Source: Snuella lapsa
Lineage (GTDB): Bacteria > Bacteroidota > Bacteroidia > Flavobacteriales > Flavobacteriaceae
Assembly: GCF_039539345.1 (NCBI RefSeq)
Contig: NZ_BAABCY010000078.1
Coordinates: 62,001-126,000, forward strand
Direction: 5' to 3'
Length of the DNA stretch: 64,000 nt
The notes under the pieces were generated by a model, which searched no databases, was not told the origin of the DNA, and saw only the letters and a program-made list of their open reading frames with translations. Both the position numbers and the translations under genes were made by a program. Of this stretch, positions 15,417 to 24,636 are shown in pieces (position 1 is the stretch's first letter; each line of letters starts with the position of its first letter).

Positions 15417-17645
15417 AAATATCAAAAACTTTCACTTTTTGTTTGTCTCTTTTTTACTATAATTTTATTTGCTCAAGAAAAGGAAATCACCCTAGAATCA
15501 ATTTGGAATGGCACCTTTAGAACGGAAGGAATGGATGTGTTACATTCCATGGCTAATGGTCAGCAATATTCTGTTCTTAATTTTGATAGAGTAACAAGAA
15601 CTACATCCATAGATATTTACAACTATAAAACCTTAAAGAAGGTAAAAACGTTGGTTAGTTCAGGCGATATAGACGAACTAAAATATTTTACAAACTATAC
15701 ATTTAGTAATGATGAAAGTAAGGTTGTTTTAGCAACTAACGAAGAATCTATATACAGGCGGTCATCACTTGCCAACTACTATGTTTATAATGTTAAGGAT
15801 AGGTCGGTGATAGCGATTTCAGACAAAAAAATACAAGAACCAACCTTCTCTCCAGACGGAACGAAAGTAGCTTATGGTTTAAACAATAATCTATTTGTTA
15901 AAGATTTGCAATCGGGCAAAACCACACAGATTACATTTGATGGAGAAAAAAATAAAATCATTAACGGGATAGCCGATTGGGTTTATGAAGAGGAATTTGC
16001 CATTGTGCGCACTTTCGAATGGAATATAAACAGTAATAAATTAGCTTTTTTGCGTTTTGATGAAACCGATGTTCCCGAATTTTCAATGGATATTTACGGT
16101 GAAGGATTGTACCCTAAGCAGCAGGTTTTTAAGTACCCTAAAGCAGGAGAAGCAAATGCTGTTGTGTCCCTCCATGTATATGACCTGGACACCAATAAGG
16201 CGCATGCGGTAAAGGTAGATAAACAATACAGTGATTTTTATATACCACGTATTAAATGGTCTAATAAGCCAGATGTTTTAAGCGCTCAATTTATGAACAG
16301 GCATCAAAACATATTGGATTTATGGATGGTAAATGTGACAACCAATACATCGCGTATTGTGGTTGCCGAAAAAGACCCAGCCTATGTTGATGTTACAGAT
16401 AACCTCACATTTTTAAAAGACAATAGTTTTATTTGGACGAGTGAAAAAGACGGTTATAACCATATTTACCATTACTCCGAAGAGGGCGAACTAATAAACC
16501 AAGTCACTAAAGGAAATTGGGAAGTAACCAATTACTATGGATATGATGAGACAAACGGCAGAGTGTTTTATCAATCCGTAGAGAATGGATCTATTAATAG
16601 AGATGTCTATGCCGTAAAATTAAACGGACGGGATAAAACGAGGCTTACTAAAAGTGAAGGAACCAATAATGCAGCCTTTAGCGCCGATTTTTCATACTTT
16701 ATCAATACGTTTTCTAGTGCAACAACACCGCCAGAGTATACACTAAACAGTGCAGCATCTGGTGATTTAATAAAAAGTATAAAAGATAATGACGTCCTGT
16801 CACAACAACTTTCAGAATATAAAACCTCCAAAAAAGAGTTTAGCACGATCCATGTTAATGGAAATGATCTGAACATGTGGATGATTAAACCATCTAATTT
16901 TGATACAACTAAGCAATACCCATTATTAATGTACCAATATTCAGGGCCTGGCTCGCAATCGGTAGCCAATAGGTGGAATGGAGCAAACGACTACTGGTAC
17001 CAGCATTTAGCACAACAGGGTTATATTGTTGTATGTGTTGATGGAAGGGGGACCGGTTATAAAGGTGCTGCCTTTAAAAAAGTAACGCAGCTTCAATTAG
17101 GGAAGTATGAATTGGAAGATCAAATAGAAGCAGCCAAACAATTAGGGAATTTACCTTATATTGATGCCAGTCGTATAGGTATATGGGGGTGGAGCTTTGG
17201 AGGCTTTATGAGTAGTAATGCCCTATTTAAAGGGAATGACGTATTTAAAATGGCCATTGCCGTAGCACCTGTAACAAGTTGGCGGTTTTACGATTCTATT
17301 TATACCGAACGTTACATGACGACGCCACAAGAAAATACGGGAGGCTATGATGACAATTCACCTTTAAGTCATGTCGATAAACTAAAAGGAGATTTTTTGT
17401 TGGTGCACGGATCTGCTGACGATAATGTACATTTGCAAAATACCATGCGTTTAGTAGAAGCCCTGATTCAAGCAGATAAACCATTTGAATGGGCAGTATA
17501 CCCAGATGATAATCATGGGATATATGGTGGCAATACGCGTTTGCATTTGTATAAAAAAATGACACGTTTTATCCATGAGAAACTTGGGGATAAACGTCAA
17601 GTTGAAGAAAGTAAGAAAGACAAAACAATAGAGATTAAAGGATAG
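15414..17645 (+). CDS. S9B-family dipeptidyl peptidase (DPP4-like)
   Basis: The 743-residue protein has a signal peptide (ending LFAQE), a beta-propeller (about residues 40-480) and a C-terminal alpha/beta-hydrolase domain. The nucleophile is Ser594 in GWSFGG. Asp669 lies in SADDNVH and His701 in DDNHGIYG, the DPP4 order Ser-Asp-His. The double glutamate YEEEFA near residue 190, which holds the substrate N-terminus in DPP4, is present. It should release Xaa-Pro or Xaa-Ala dipeptides from peptides in the periplasm. The start codon is GTG. Two POT dipeptide transporters follow, an apt partner set. Confidence 0.93.
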   Translation: MKYQKLSLFVCLFFTIILFAQEKEITLESIWNGTFRTEGMDVLHSMANGQQYSVLNFDRVTRTTSIDIYNYKTLKKVKTLVSSGDIDELKYFTNYTFSNDESKVVLATNEESIYRRSSLANYYVYNVKDRSVIAISDKKIQEPTFSPDGTKVAYGLNNNLFVKDLQSGKTTQITFDGEKNKIINGIADWVYEEEFAIVRTFEWNINSNKLAFLRFDETDVPEFSMDIYGEGLYPKQQVFKYPKAGEANAVVSLHVYDLDTNKAHAVKVDKQYSDFYIPRIKWSNKPDVLSAQFMNRHQNILDLWMVNVTTNTSRIVVAEKDPAYVDVTDNLTFLKDNSFIWTSEKDGYNHIYHYSEEGELINQVTKGNWEVTNYYGYDETNGRVFYQSVENGSINRDVYAVKLNGRDKTRLTKSEGTNNAAFSADFSYFINTFSSATTPPEYTLNSAASGDLIKSIKDNDVLSQQLSEYKTSKKEFSTIHVNGNDLNMWMIKPSNFDTTKQYPLLMYQYSGPGSQSVANRWNGANDYWYQHLAQQGYIVVCVDGRGTGYKGAAFKKVTQLQLGKYELEDQIEAAKQLGNLPYIDASRIGIWGWSFGGFMSSNALFKGNDVFKMAIAVAPVTSWRFYDSIYTERYMTTPQENTGGYDDNSPLSHVDKLKGDFLLVHGSADDNVHLQNTMRLVEALIQADKPFEWAVYPDDNHGIYGGNTRLHLYKKMTRFIHEKLGDKRQVEESKKDKTIEIKG

Positions 17646-17666
17646 AAACTAACTAATAATAGATTT

Positions 17667-19241
17667 ATGACAAATTCGGCTACAATTAAACAAAAAGAAC
17701 TATTTGGACATCCTGTAGGGTTGTATATTTTATTTTTAACCGAAATGTGGGAGCGCTTTTCGTATTATGGAATGCGGGCTATATTGGTGTTATATCTTGT
17801 CGCTGAAACTGCTGCTAATAATCCGGGCTTAGGATGGGCAAATGATAGTGCGATAGCACTTTATGGATGGTACACTATGTTTGTTTACGTAGCATCAATT
17901 CCCGGAGGGATTATTGCAGACAAGCTTTTAGGTCAGCGTAAATCGGTTTTCGTAGGTGGAATGTTGCTTGTTGCGGGACATAGTGTTTTGGCTATCGAGC
18001 AGATGTGGGCGTTTTATACAGGTTTGATCCTTATTGTAATGGGGGTAGGTATGCTTAAGCCTAATATTTCAACTATGGTTGGAGGTTTATATCCTAAAAA
18101 TGAACAAAATAAGAGAGATATGGGGTTCTATATCTTTTATATGGGAATTAATTTAGGAGCTGCTACTGCCGCTATTATAGTGGGTTATGTAGGGCAAAAT
18201 ATAGGATGGCATTATGGTTTTGGCTTGGCGGGAATAGGTATGGCAATTGGGCAGCTAACATATTGGTTAGGGCAAAAACATATCAAACATGTGGGTAATT
18301 TGGTAGAAGATAATAGATCAGAAGAAGAGAAAAAGGAAAGCAAAAACCTATTCTTGTCTATTTTCAATCATACCAACTCAATCGTAGGTTTTACCCTAAT
18401 GACTGTTTTAGGGCTTGTGGTTTGGTTTGGTTTAGGATCGTGGTCTTACGGAGTGTTAATCATTGCATTGGCTTTTGCTGTTGGTGTGGCTATTGTAGTT
18501 TATAATGACGGGAATAAAGTTGAAAAGGATCGTATCTTGGTTACTTATATATCTTTCTTGATCATTATCATATTTTGGGGGTCTTTTGAGCAAGCTGGTG
18601 GTTTGTTGAATATTTATGCGGACCAAAAAACAGATTTGAGGCTAGGAAGTTTTGATGTTCCAGCAAGTTGGTTTCAATCGGTTAACGCCATCTTCATCTT
18701 GATTTTTGCGACTATTGTTGGAAGTTTTTGGGTGTGGTGGAAAAATCGTAAAAAAGAATCCTCTTCTTTGTTCAAGATGGCCATAGGTGTTATTATTATG
18801 GGTTGGGGATTTTTCTTTATGTCCATAGCTAGTAATGAAGTAGGGTACGATGCAACAGGAGAAGTCATTCAAAAATCAGGAATGCAGTGGTTAGTTTTAG
18901 CGTATTTATTTCATACATTGGGAGAATTATGTGCATCGCCAGTAGCTTTGTCTTTTATAACAAAATTGGCGCCAGAACGTTGGATGGCGTTTATGATGGG
19001 AGCTTATTTTGCAGCTACAGGTTTAGGAAATAAAGTTGCAGGCCTTTTAGGAGAATCTGCTTCAGAGTTTGGAGAGTTTGCAATATTTACTGGTATTGCT
19101 GTTTTTTGTACAATTTTTGGAATCTTAGTTATACTAGTTTTGAAGCCTTTAAAACGATTAACACATGGGGCTGAAGAGCTTGAAGGGGGCAATAATAATG
19201 ATGAAACTGAAGGTTTTGAATTGGCAGATACTAATGCTTAG
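17667..19241 (+). CDS. Proton-coupled oligopeptide transporter (POT/PTR2), first copy
   Basis: The 524-residue inner-membrane protein begins with GHPVGLYILFLTEMWERFSYYGMRA, which contains the POT proton-coupling motif ExxERFxYYG. It shows the MFS pattern of about 12-14 helices, the loop GGIIADKLLGQRK and the PTR2-type KPNIST segment. POT proteins import di- and tripeptides with protons. It lies 21 bp after the DPP4-like peptidase and 57 bp before a second POT gene. The C-terminal tail (about residues 500-524) is acidic and hydrophilic. Confidence 0.92.
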   Translation: MTNSATIKQKELFGHPVGLYILFLTEMWERFSYYGMRAILVLYLVAETAANNPGLGWANDSAIALYGWYTMFVYVASIPGGIIADKLLGQRKSVFVGGMLLVAGHSVLAIEQMWAFYTGLILIVMGVGMLKPNISTMVGGLYPKNEQNKRDMGFYIFYMGINLGAATAAIIVGYVGQNIGWHYGFGLAGIGMAIGQLTYWLGQKHIKHVGNLVEDNRSEEEKKESKNLFLSIFNHTNSIVGFTLMTVLGLVVWFGLGSWSYGVLIIALAFAVGVAIVVYNDGNKVEKDRILVTYISFLIIIIFWGSFEQAGGLLNIYADQKTDLRLGSFDVPASWFQSVNAIFILIFATIVGSFWVWWKNRKKESSSLFKMAIGVIIMGWGFFFMSIASNEVGYDATGEVIQKSGMQWLVLAYLFHTLGELCASPVALSFITKLAPERWMAFMMGAYFAATGLGNKVAGLLGESASEFGEFAIFTGIAVFCTIFGILVILVLKPLKRLTHGAEELEGGNNNDETEGFELADTNA

Positions 19242-19298
19242 TACAGGTTTAAAAAGAATAGATTAAATCAATATAAAGTTATAAATTATATAAGTTCG

Positions 19299-20867
19299 AT
19301 GGAAGTAACAAAGTTTAAATTTGAAGGCTCAGAAATGAATCAAAAACTATTGATGGGTCACCCTAGTGGTTTGTTTGTTTTGTTTTTTACCGAGATGTGG
19401 GAACGTTTTTCCTATTATGGAATGAGAGCCTTATTGGTTTTGTTTTTAACATCTGCCTTAATTGATGGAGGCTGGGCTTGGTCAAGAGAAGATGCTTTAG
19501 GTCTTTATGGAACTTATACCATGCTTGTTTATTTTTCGCCAATACTTGGTGGTTTTATTGCAGATAAATATTTAGGTTATAGGATGGCGGTAGCTATTGG
19601 TGCATTAATAATGACCTTAGGGCATGCATCTATGGCTTTAGACACTCCTTGGAGCTTATATTTGGGAATTGCGTTTTTGGTGGCAGGTAATGGCTTGTTT
19701 AAGCCCAATATTACATCGATTATTAATGGAGTTTACTTAAACGCTCAGGATAAAAAAGATGGTGCTTTTACCATTTTTTATATGGGGGTCAATGCAGGCG
19801 CATTTTTAGGAATTATGCTATGTGGGTATATTGGAGAAACTATTGGTTGGCATTGGGGCTTTGGTTTGGCTGGTATTTTTATGTTTTTGGGAATGTTACA
19901 GTTTTGGTTTGCCCAAGGCATCTTTGGCAATGTGGGCTTGGCGCCTTCAAAAACAACGGATTTGTCTGATGCAGTAGAAAATATAACCAACCAAACAAAA
20001 GAAGAAGTGCCAACTAAAGTACAGCGTGATAGGTACATTGTTGTTGGGATTTTGGCAATATTTACCATATTTTTTTGGGCAGCTTTTGAACAAGCTGGAG
20101 GTTCAATGACCATTTTTGCAAAAGATTATACCAATAGAGTTTTGGAGGGCAGTTCAGCTTTTATTTTTAGACTGTCTAATACATTGCTTACGGTTGTTCC
20201 TTTAATGATTATTACTTATGTGTTACTAAAGTTGTTTAGAATTACTTTTAAAAAATATGCTTTATCAAATGCATTTTTAGGTTTTAGTTTTCTTATTATT
20301 TGGGGAATCGTTTTATGGATGTTATATACACAATTTAATGAAGAGTCTACCGAGATTCCTGCATCTTGGTTTGGAATATTGAATTCATTTTACATTATTG
20401 CTTTTGCTCCATTATTCTCTAAAATCTGGGAGAGCAAATTTAATCCTCCAGCAACAGTGAAATTTGGGATAGGCTTAATTTTATTGGGGCTTGGATTCGG
20501 AATATTAGCTTATGGATCTACAAACATTCTTCCAGGGGCAAAAACGGCATCGGTAAGTATTGTGTGGCTTATTTTGGCTTATTTGTTCCATACCTTAGGA
20601 GAACTTAGTTTATCGCCTGTAGGATTATCTTATGTGTCTAAATTAGTGCCAGCTACTAAAATCGGAATGATGTTTGGACTTTGGTATATTGCCATTGGAC
20701 TTGGTAATAAAGCAGCTGGGTCAATGGGAGGGATGATCGATTCGATTACGGCCGAATACTCAATGACGACCTTCTTTTTAATTTTTACATTGGTGCCCAT
20801 TATAGCAGGGCTTATTGTTATTGGTTTAACACCATTTGTGAAAAAGCTAATGCATGGCGTGCGTTAA
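19299..20867 (+). CDS. Proton-coupled oligopeptide transporter (POT/PTR2), second copy
   Basis: The 522-residue protein is a diverged paralogue of the preceding gene. It has LTEMWERFSYYGMRA-type residues at the N-terminus (FTEMWERFSYYGMRALLVLF region), the loop GGFIADKYLGYR, FKPNITSIINGVY, and LAYLFHTLGELSLSPVGLSY near the end. The central loop before the C-terminal half (TTDLSDAVENITNQ) is longer and polar. Specificity may differ from the first copy. An internal ATG at 19335 would shorten the N-terminus by 12 residues, giving MNQKLLMGHP; both starts are possible. A strong terminator follows. Confidence 0.92.
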   Translation: MEVTKFKFEGSEMNQKLLMGHPSGLFVLFFTEMWERFSYYGMRALLVLFLTSALIDGGWAWSREDALGLYGTYTMLVYFSPILGGFIADKYLGYRMAVAIGALIMTLGHASMALDTPWSLYLGIAFLVAGNGLFKPNITSIINGVYLNAQDKKDGAFTIFYMGVNAGAFLGIMLCGYIGETIGWHWGFGLAGIFMFLGMLQFWFAQGIFGNVGLAPSKTTDLSDAVENITNQTKEEVPTKVQRDRYIVVGILAIFTIFFWAAFEQAGGSMTIFAKDYTNRVLEGSSAFIFRLSNTLLTVVPLMIITYVLLKLFRITFKKYALSNAFLGFSFLIIWGIVLWMLYTQFNEESTEIPASWFGILNSFYIIAFAPLFSKIWESKFNPPATVKFGIGLILLGLGFGILAYGSTNILPGAKTASVSIVWLILAYLFHTLGELSLSPVGLSYVSKLVPATKIGMMFGLWYIAIGLGNKAAGSMGGMIDSITAEYSMTTFFLIFTLVPIIAGLIVIGLTPFVKKLMHGVR

Positions 20868-20892
20868 TCGATAAAATCGTTAAAATAAACTC

Positions 20893-20920
20893 AAAAAGCC
20901 CCTGTTTAGGGGCTTTTTTT
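20893..20920 (+). terminator. Terminator after the peptide-transporter genes
   Basis: AAAAAGCCCC (20893-20902) pairs with GGGGCTTTTT around TGTTTA and is followed by further T residues. It lies 25 bp after the second POT stop and ends the peptidase-transporter unit. Confidence 0.9.
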
Positions 20921-20979
20921 GTAAGTTAGGAGCGAACTTTGCAACATAAGAGTGTAATAAAGTTAGTTTAAAATATAAC

Positions 20980-21444
20980 ATGAAAAAAGTCTTACTTGCG
21001 CTGTTGTTAATCGCTTTTGTATCAATTACAAGTTTTTCCCAAGAATTAACTTGGCATACGGATATGAAAAAAGCGTCCGATATAGCTATAAAAGAGAATA
21101 AACCCGTATTAATGTTCTTTACGGGGTCCGATTGGTGTGGGTGGTGTAAAAAACTCCAAAAAGAAGTTTTTCAAACGCAAGACTTTGAAATTTGGGCTAA
21201 GAACAATGTGGTTTTAATGGAATTGGATTTTCCAAGACGAGCAGATCAAGAGCAATCGGTTAAGGTTCAAAATTACCAACTGCAGAAAATTTTTAATGTA
21301 AGGGGGTATCCGACTGTCTTTTTTGTTAATCCAGAAAAGAAACCAGATGGAAAAATGAATTTGAATAGTTTAGGAAAAACTGGATTTGTGCGAGGTGGCG
21401 CGCAACAATGGTTAGCAGTAGCAAATAATATTATAAAAAAATAG
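20980..21444 (+). CDS. Secreted thioredoxin-fold protein (CGWC)
   Basis: The 154-residue protein has a signal peptide (ending SFSQE) and a thioredoxin-like domain with FFTGSDWCGWCKKLQKEVF. The CxxC pair is Cys-Gly-Trp-Cys rather than the usual CGPC, as in DUF255/thioredoxin_7-type proteins. NVRGYPTVFFVNPE supplies the cis-proline strand. It is probably a periplasmic redox protein. It is separated by 2 bp from a second thioredoxin-like gene, so the two form a pair. A -7-like GAACTTTG (7 of 8) lies at about 20933. Confidence 0.85.
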   Translation: MKKVLLALLLIAFVSITSFSQELTWHTDMKKASDIAIKENKPVLMFFTGSDWCGWCKKLQKEVFQTQDFEIWAKNNVVLMELDFPRRADQEQSVKVQNYQLQKIFNVRGYPTVFFVNPEKKPDGKMNLNSLGKTGFVRGGAQQWLAVANNIIKK

Positions 21445-21446
21445 CA

Positions 21447-21998
21447 ATGATGAAACGAATAGGATGTACACTTATTTTGACTTTGTTGACTTCGGTTACA
21501 GTCATATCGCAGGAAATTAATTGGGTAACACTTCAGGAAGCTGTAGTATTACAGAAGAAAAACCCTAAAAAAATAATGATAGATATGTACACCAATTGGT
21601 GTGGCCCCTGTAAGATGCTAGATAAAAATACGTTTCAAAATAAAGACGTAGCCGATTATGTAAACAAGCATTATTATGCTGTAAAGTTTAACGCAGAAGG
21701 AAATGAAGAGGTTGATTTTAAAGACAGAACGTTTAAAAACCCAGGATATAATCCCGATAATGCCAACAGGCGAAACTCACCGCATGAGCTGTCCCGTTAC
21801 TTTCAGATTACGGCATATCCAACTATTGTATTTTTAGATGAGAAAGGCGATATGATAGCTCCTATAAAAGGGTATAAAAAGCCGCAAGATTTAGAGTTGT
21901 ACTTAAAGCTGTTTAAAGCAGATGCCCATAAAGACATGGATACTCAGGAGAAGTTTAATGCTTATTACAAAGCATTTAAACCTGAGTTTCAGGGGTAA
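21447..21998 (+). CDS. Secreted thioredoxin-fold protein (CGPC)
   Basis: The 183-residue protein has a signal peptide (ending VISQEI) and a thioredoxin domain with MYTNWCGPCKMLDKNTF and the cis-proline segment QITAYPTIVFLDEKG. Between them is a ~25-residue insertion relative to short thioredoxins. It lies 2 bp after the CGWC protein gene. The pair may act on cell-envelope disulfides; no dedicated partner is visible. It starts at ATGATG, and either ATG could be used. Confidence 0.85.
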   Translation: MMKRIGCTLILTLLTSVTVISQEINWVTLQEAVVLQKKNPKKIMIDMYTNWCGPCKMLDKNTFQNKDVADYVNKHYYAVKFNAEGNEEVDFKDRTFKNPGYNPDNANRRNSPHELSRYFQITAYPTIVFLDEKGDMIAPIKGYKKPQDLELYLKLFKADAHKDMDTQEKFNAYYKAFKPEFQG

Positions 21999-22001
21999 TA
22001 C

Positions 22002-24041
22002 CTAATAGTTTATAATAAAAGCTCCCTTTTTACTGGTATTGTGAAAAGGGAGCTTCCGTTTTTTACATATACTTTCCCAGTAGGTTGTGTACGATTTATA
22101 ATTACTGCCATCTGCAATAATGTGTTTAGGGTTTAAGGAGTCGATTAAACGGTTCAAATTTAATTGCGGAGATTGTCGTAACAACACATAATCTGGTTTG
22201 AAGGATTTTATATTGTAAATACCTAAACTGTCGATAACCAATAATGTTTTGTTGTTCAGGATATAAACAGGTTGCAGACTGTCAGTTTCAAATTCACTAA
22301 TATGATTTCCTGTTGTGTAGTCTGTAATAGGTTTTATGGAAGATGAAGGTGCGTTCTTAAGATCATGAGCAATAATGGTTTTGCTTTTTAGTGTGTTTGC
22401 TAGTAAGGTTTGTCGGTTTTTATGGAATATAACAAGTTGATGCTTCGGTTTGTTGTATGTGGTATAAATATAGGATAATTGAAAGCAAGCAATAGCGGTT
22501 AATACCCAAACAAAACGCTTATACGTTCTTTTGTAAAAACTGTTTATTAATGTAATTAGTAAAAAGTAGGCACAGATCAGGAATAGAAAATTAAATGCAA
22601 TTGACTTAATTAAAAAAGCTTCTTGTTGCGATAAAAGCTTAACAAAACGATTCATTAACTCTATCAAGTTGCCAAATAGAGAAGCATAAAATTGAGGAAG
22701 TAGGTTTAATAAAGCCAGGGCAATGAGAAGTATGCCCAAACCAAGTATAATACCTAATAAAGGAACAATAACTAAGTTTGATACAAAGAATAGACTTGGA
22801 AACTGGTGAAAGTAAAATAAACTAAGCGGCAAGATGCCTAACTGAGCCGATAGAGTTATGCTTAAAGTATGCCATAATGTGTCAATGGGCCTGTACCGTG
22901 GTTGCCAAAGTTTATATAGGAGCGGGTCGATACTTACAATGGCAAAAACAGCTAAATAACTTAGCTGGAAACCTACATCAAACAAGAACAAGGGCTTTAT
23001 AAGTAGGATGATGAACATGCTTATTGCTAGTGTATTAAATATATTGGTAGGCCTTTTAAGGTTTATGGCAATAGCAACAATGCTAAACATGGTTACAGCT
23101 CTGGTTACAGAAGCAGATAGCCCTGCTATAGTAGCAAAACACCATAATATGCTAACAAGGATGATAGTCTTCACTAATTTACCGTGTTTAAAGCTTTCCA
23201 ATGGTTTTAAGAGGTAGCTGAGAATTAACAAAATAATGCCTACATGCAAACCAGAAACAGCTAAAATATGTATAGCCCCAGCATTAACATAGTTGGAGTA
23301 AATGGAGTCGCTAATATCTTGGCGTTGCCCTAAAAGGAAGGCATTGATAATTGCCAGTACATCTGGTTTAAAGTGATATGCTTTAAGCTTTGAATTAATA
23401 TGATCCCTAATGTAGTTAGCCATTCCTAATAATGTATGCGGTTTGGAACTGATAGGTAAAAGCCGTTTTTTATTGGTAACGATTTGGTGGTAGATGGATT
23501 TCTTTTTTAAAAAAGATTTATAGTTAAATTGGTGTGGGTTTAGAGGTTCAGGAATGGCTTTAAAGAGGGTTTTGCAAATAAGAATATCGTCTACTTTGAG
23601 TTGACTGAAGGTAGAGTCTTTTTCAACATTTAAAAGCGATCTGCCATTTACCTTGGAGGAGTCAATCGTTAAAATATCTACAATATATTTTTCATGGTAA
23701 TTTGTTGGTTTAAGGGTTTCTCGAACCTTAAAGGTGATGGTTTTAAGTGAATCCTCTTTAGCTCTAATGTATTTTGAGTAGTGGTTGGCGTTAAATTGAG
23801 GATTGTTAAGGTTTACTATTAGTGTACCTATTGCCACCATAAGCAAAAAGCAGGTGAGACCAAAGCTGATGGTTTTGGTAAACCGATTTTTGGTAAAAAA
23901 ATATATAATGGTGAGTATTCCCAATAACGTGAGGGAAATCAATAAACTTATTGCAATGGGAGGGGTGTATGCATAGCCAATAAGGATGCCTGTAATGAGG
24001 CAACATGTTAACTTAATTATTGTGAAGTTAAGTAAATTCAT
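22002..24041 (-). CDS. comEC: ComEC/Rec2-family competence protein
   Basis: The 679-residue inner-membrane protein has an N-terminal DUF4131-type region (about residues 1-190) and a polytopic Competence domain (about 220-490). The latter contains GAIHILAVSGLHVGIILLIL and ATIAGLSASVTRA, the ComEC signature. It should form the DNA-translocation channel of natural transformation. The C-terminal ~150 residues sit where many ComEC proteins carry a metallo-beta-lactamase nuclease domain, but no HxHxDH motif can be seen. The stop is only 3 bp from the convergent thioredoxin gene, and a terminator-like hairpin overlaps the last codons. Confidence 0.88.
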   Translation of the reverse strand: MNLLNFTIIKLTCCLITGILIGYAYTPPIAISLLISLTLLGILTIIYFFTKNRFTKTISFGLTCFLLMVAIGTLIVNLNNPQFNANHYSKYIRAKEDSLKTITFKVRETLKPTNYHEKYIVDILTIDSSKVNGRSLLNVEKDSTFSQLKVDDILICKTLFKAIPEPLNPHQFNYKSFLKKKSIYHQIVTNKKRLLPISSKPHTLLGMANYIRDHINSKLKAYHFKPDVLAIINAFLLGQRQDISDSIYSNYVNAGAIHILAVSGLHVGIILLILSYLLKPLESFKHGKLVKTIILVSILWCFATIAGLSASVTRAVTMFSIVAIAINLKRPTNIFNTLAISMFIILLIKPLFLFDVGFQLSYLAVFAIVSIDPLLYKLWQPRYRPIDTLWHTLSITLSAQLGILPLSLFYFHQFPSLFFVSNLVIVPLLGIILGLGILLIALALLNLLPQFYASLFGNLIELMNRFVKLLSQQEAFLIKSIAFNFLFLICAYFLLITLINSFYKRTYKRFVWVLTAIACFQLSYIYTTYNKPKHQLVIFHKNRQTLLANTLKSKTIIAHDLKNAPSSSIKPITDYTTGNHISEFETDSLQPVYILNNKTLLVIDSLGIYNIKSFKPDYVLLRQSPQLNLNRLIDSLNPKHIIADGSNYKSYTTYWESICKKRKLPFHNTSKKGAFIINY
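22019..22055. terminator. Convergent terminator overlapping the 3' end of comEC
   Basis: AAGCTCCCTTTT (22019-22030) is perfectly complementary to AAAAGGGAGCTT (22044-22055) around a 13-nt loop. On the plus strand CCGTTTTTT follows, and on the minus strand TTTATTATAA. It can end the thioredoxin pair and comEC alike, yet it is part of the comEC coding sequence. Confidence 0.65.
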
Positions 24042-24064
24042 ACATCTGCAAGATAAAAAATATC

Positions 24065-24631
24065 TTACAAAACTCTGCGTGCTTCAACAAATGATGTTTT
24101 CCAGTAATTTTCAGTTAAGGACGAAACAATAACGCCTTTTCGAGTTGTAGCATGAATAAACTTAATGATTTTGTTGGTTGAAGTTATTACCAAACCCACA
24201 TGGTTAATGGTATTTCTTCTGTTTTGGGTTTTAAAGAATAACAAGTCTCCGTTTTTAACCTTGTTTAAAGGAACTTTATGGCCTTTTTTAGCCATGTCAC
24301 GTGAAATTCTCGGAAGCAGAATGTTGAAAGTCCTAAAAGATTCAAATACCAGTCCAGAACAATCCATACCATTCTCTGTGGTGCCTCCCCATTTATACCG
24401 TACCCCTTCAAATTGTTTAGCATAGCTAATAATGGTTTCAGCTTTTGAGGTAGCTGTGTTTATTTTTGAAGGATCTAAAGAGTCAGTTTTGTTGTTGGTA
24501 GATGTTTGGTCTATAGCCGAAGGCTCAATAATTATCTTTGATGCAGTTTTCTTTGAGTGTTTTGATTGTTTGCTGGATTTACAGCTACCTGTAAATAAAG
24601 TAATAAACGCTATGAAAATAAGCCTCTTCAT
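24065..24631 (-). CDS. C40-family (NlpC/P60) cell-wall peptidase, lipoprotein
   Basis: The 188-residue protein has a lipoprotein signal (TGSC, Cys17), a basic/Ser-rich linker to about residue 60, and an NlpC/P60 domain with catalytic Cys91 in NGMDCSGLV, His144 in NHVGLVI and His160 in KFIHAT. Such enzymes cut the D-Glu-mDAP bond in peptidoglycan stem peptides. Its location should be the periplasm, anchored in a membrane. It is 6 bp downstream of lpxB on the same strand and 23 bp before comEC, part of the minus-strand envelope run. Confidence 0.9.
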   Translation of the reverse strand: MKRLIFIAFITLFTGSCKSSKQSKHSKKTASKIIIEPSAIDQTSTNNKTDSLDPSKINTATSKAETIISYAKQFEGVRYKWGGTTENGMDCSGLVFESFRTFNILLPRISRDMAKKGHKVPLNKVKNGDLLFFKTQNRRNTINHVGLVITSTNKIIKFIHATTRKGVIVSSLTENYWKTSFVEARRVL

Positions 24632-24636
24632 TAAAT

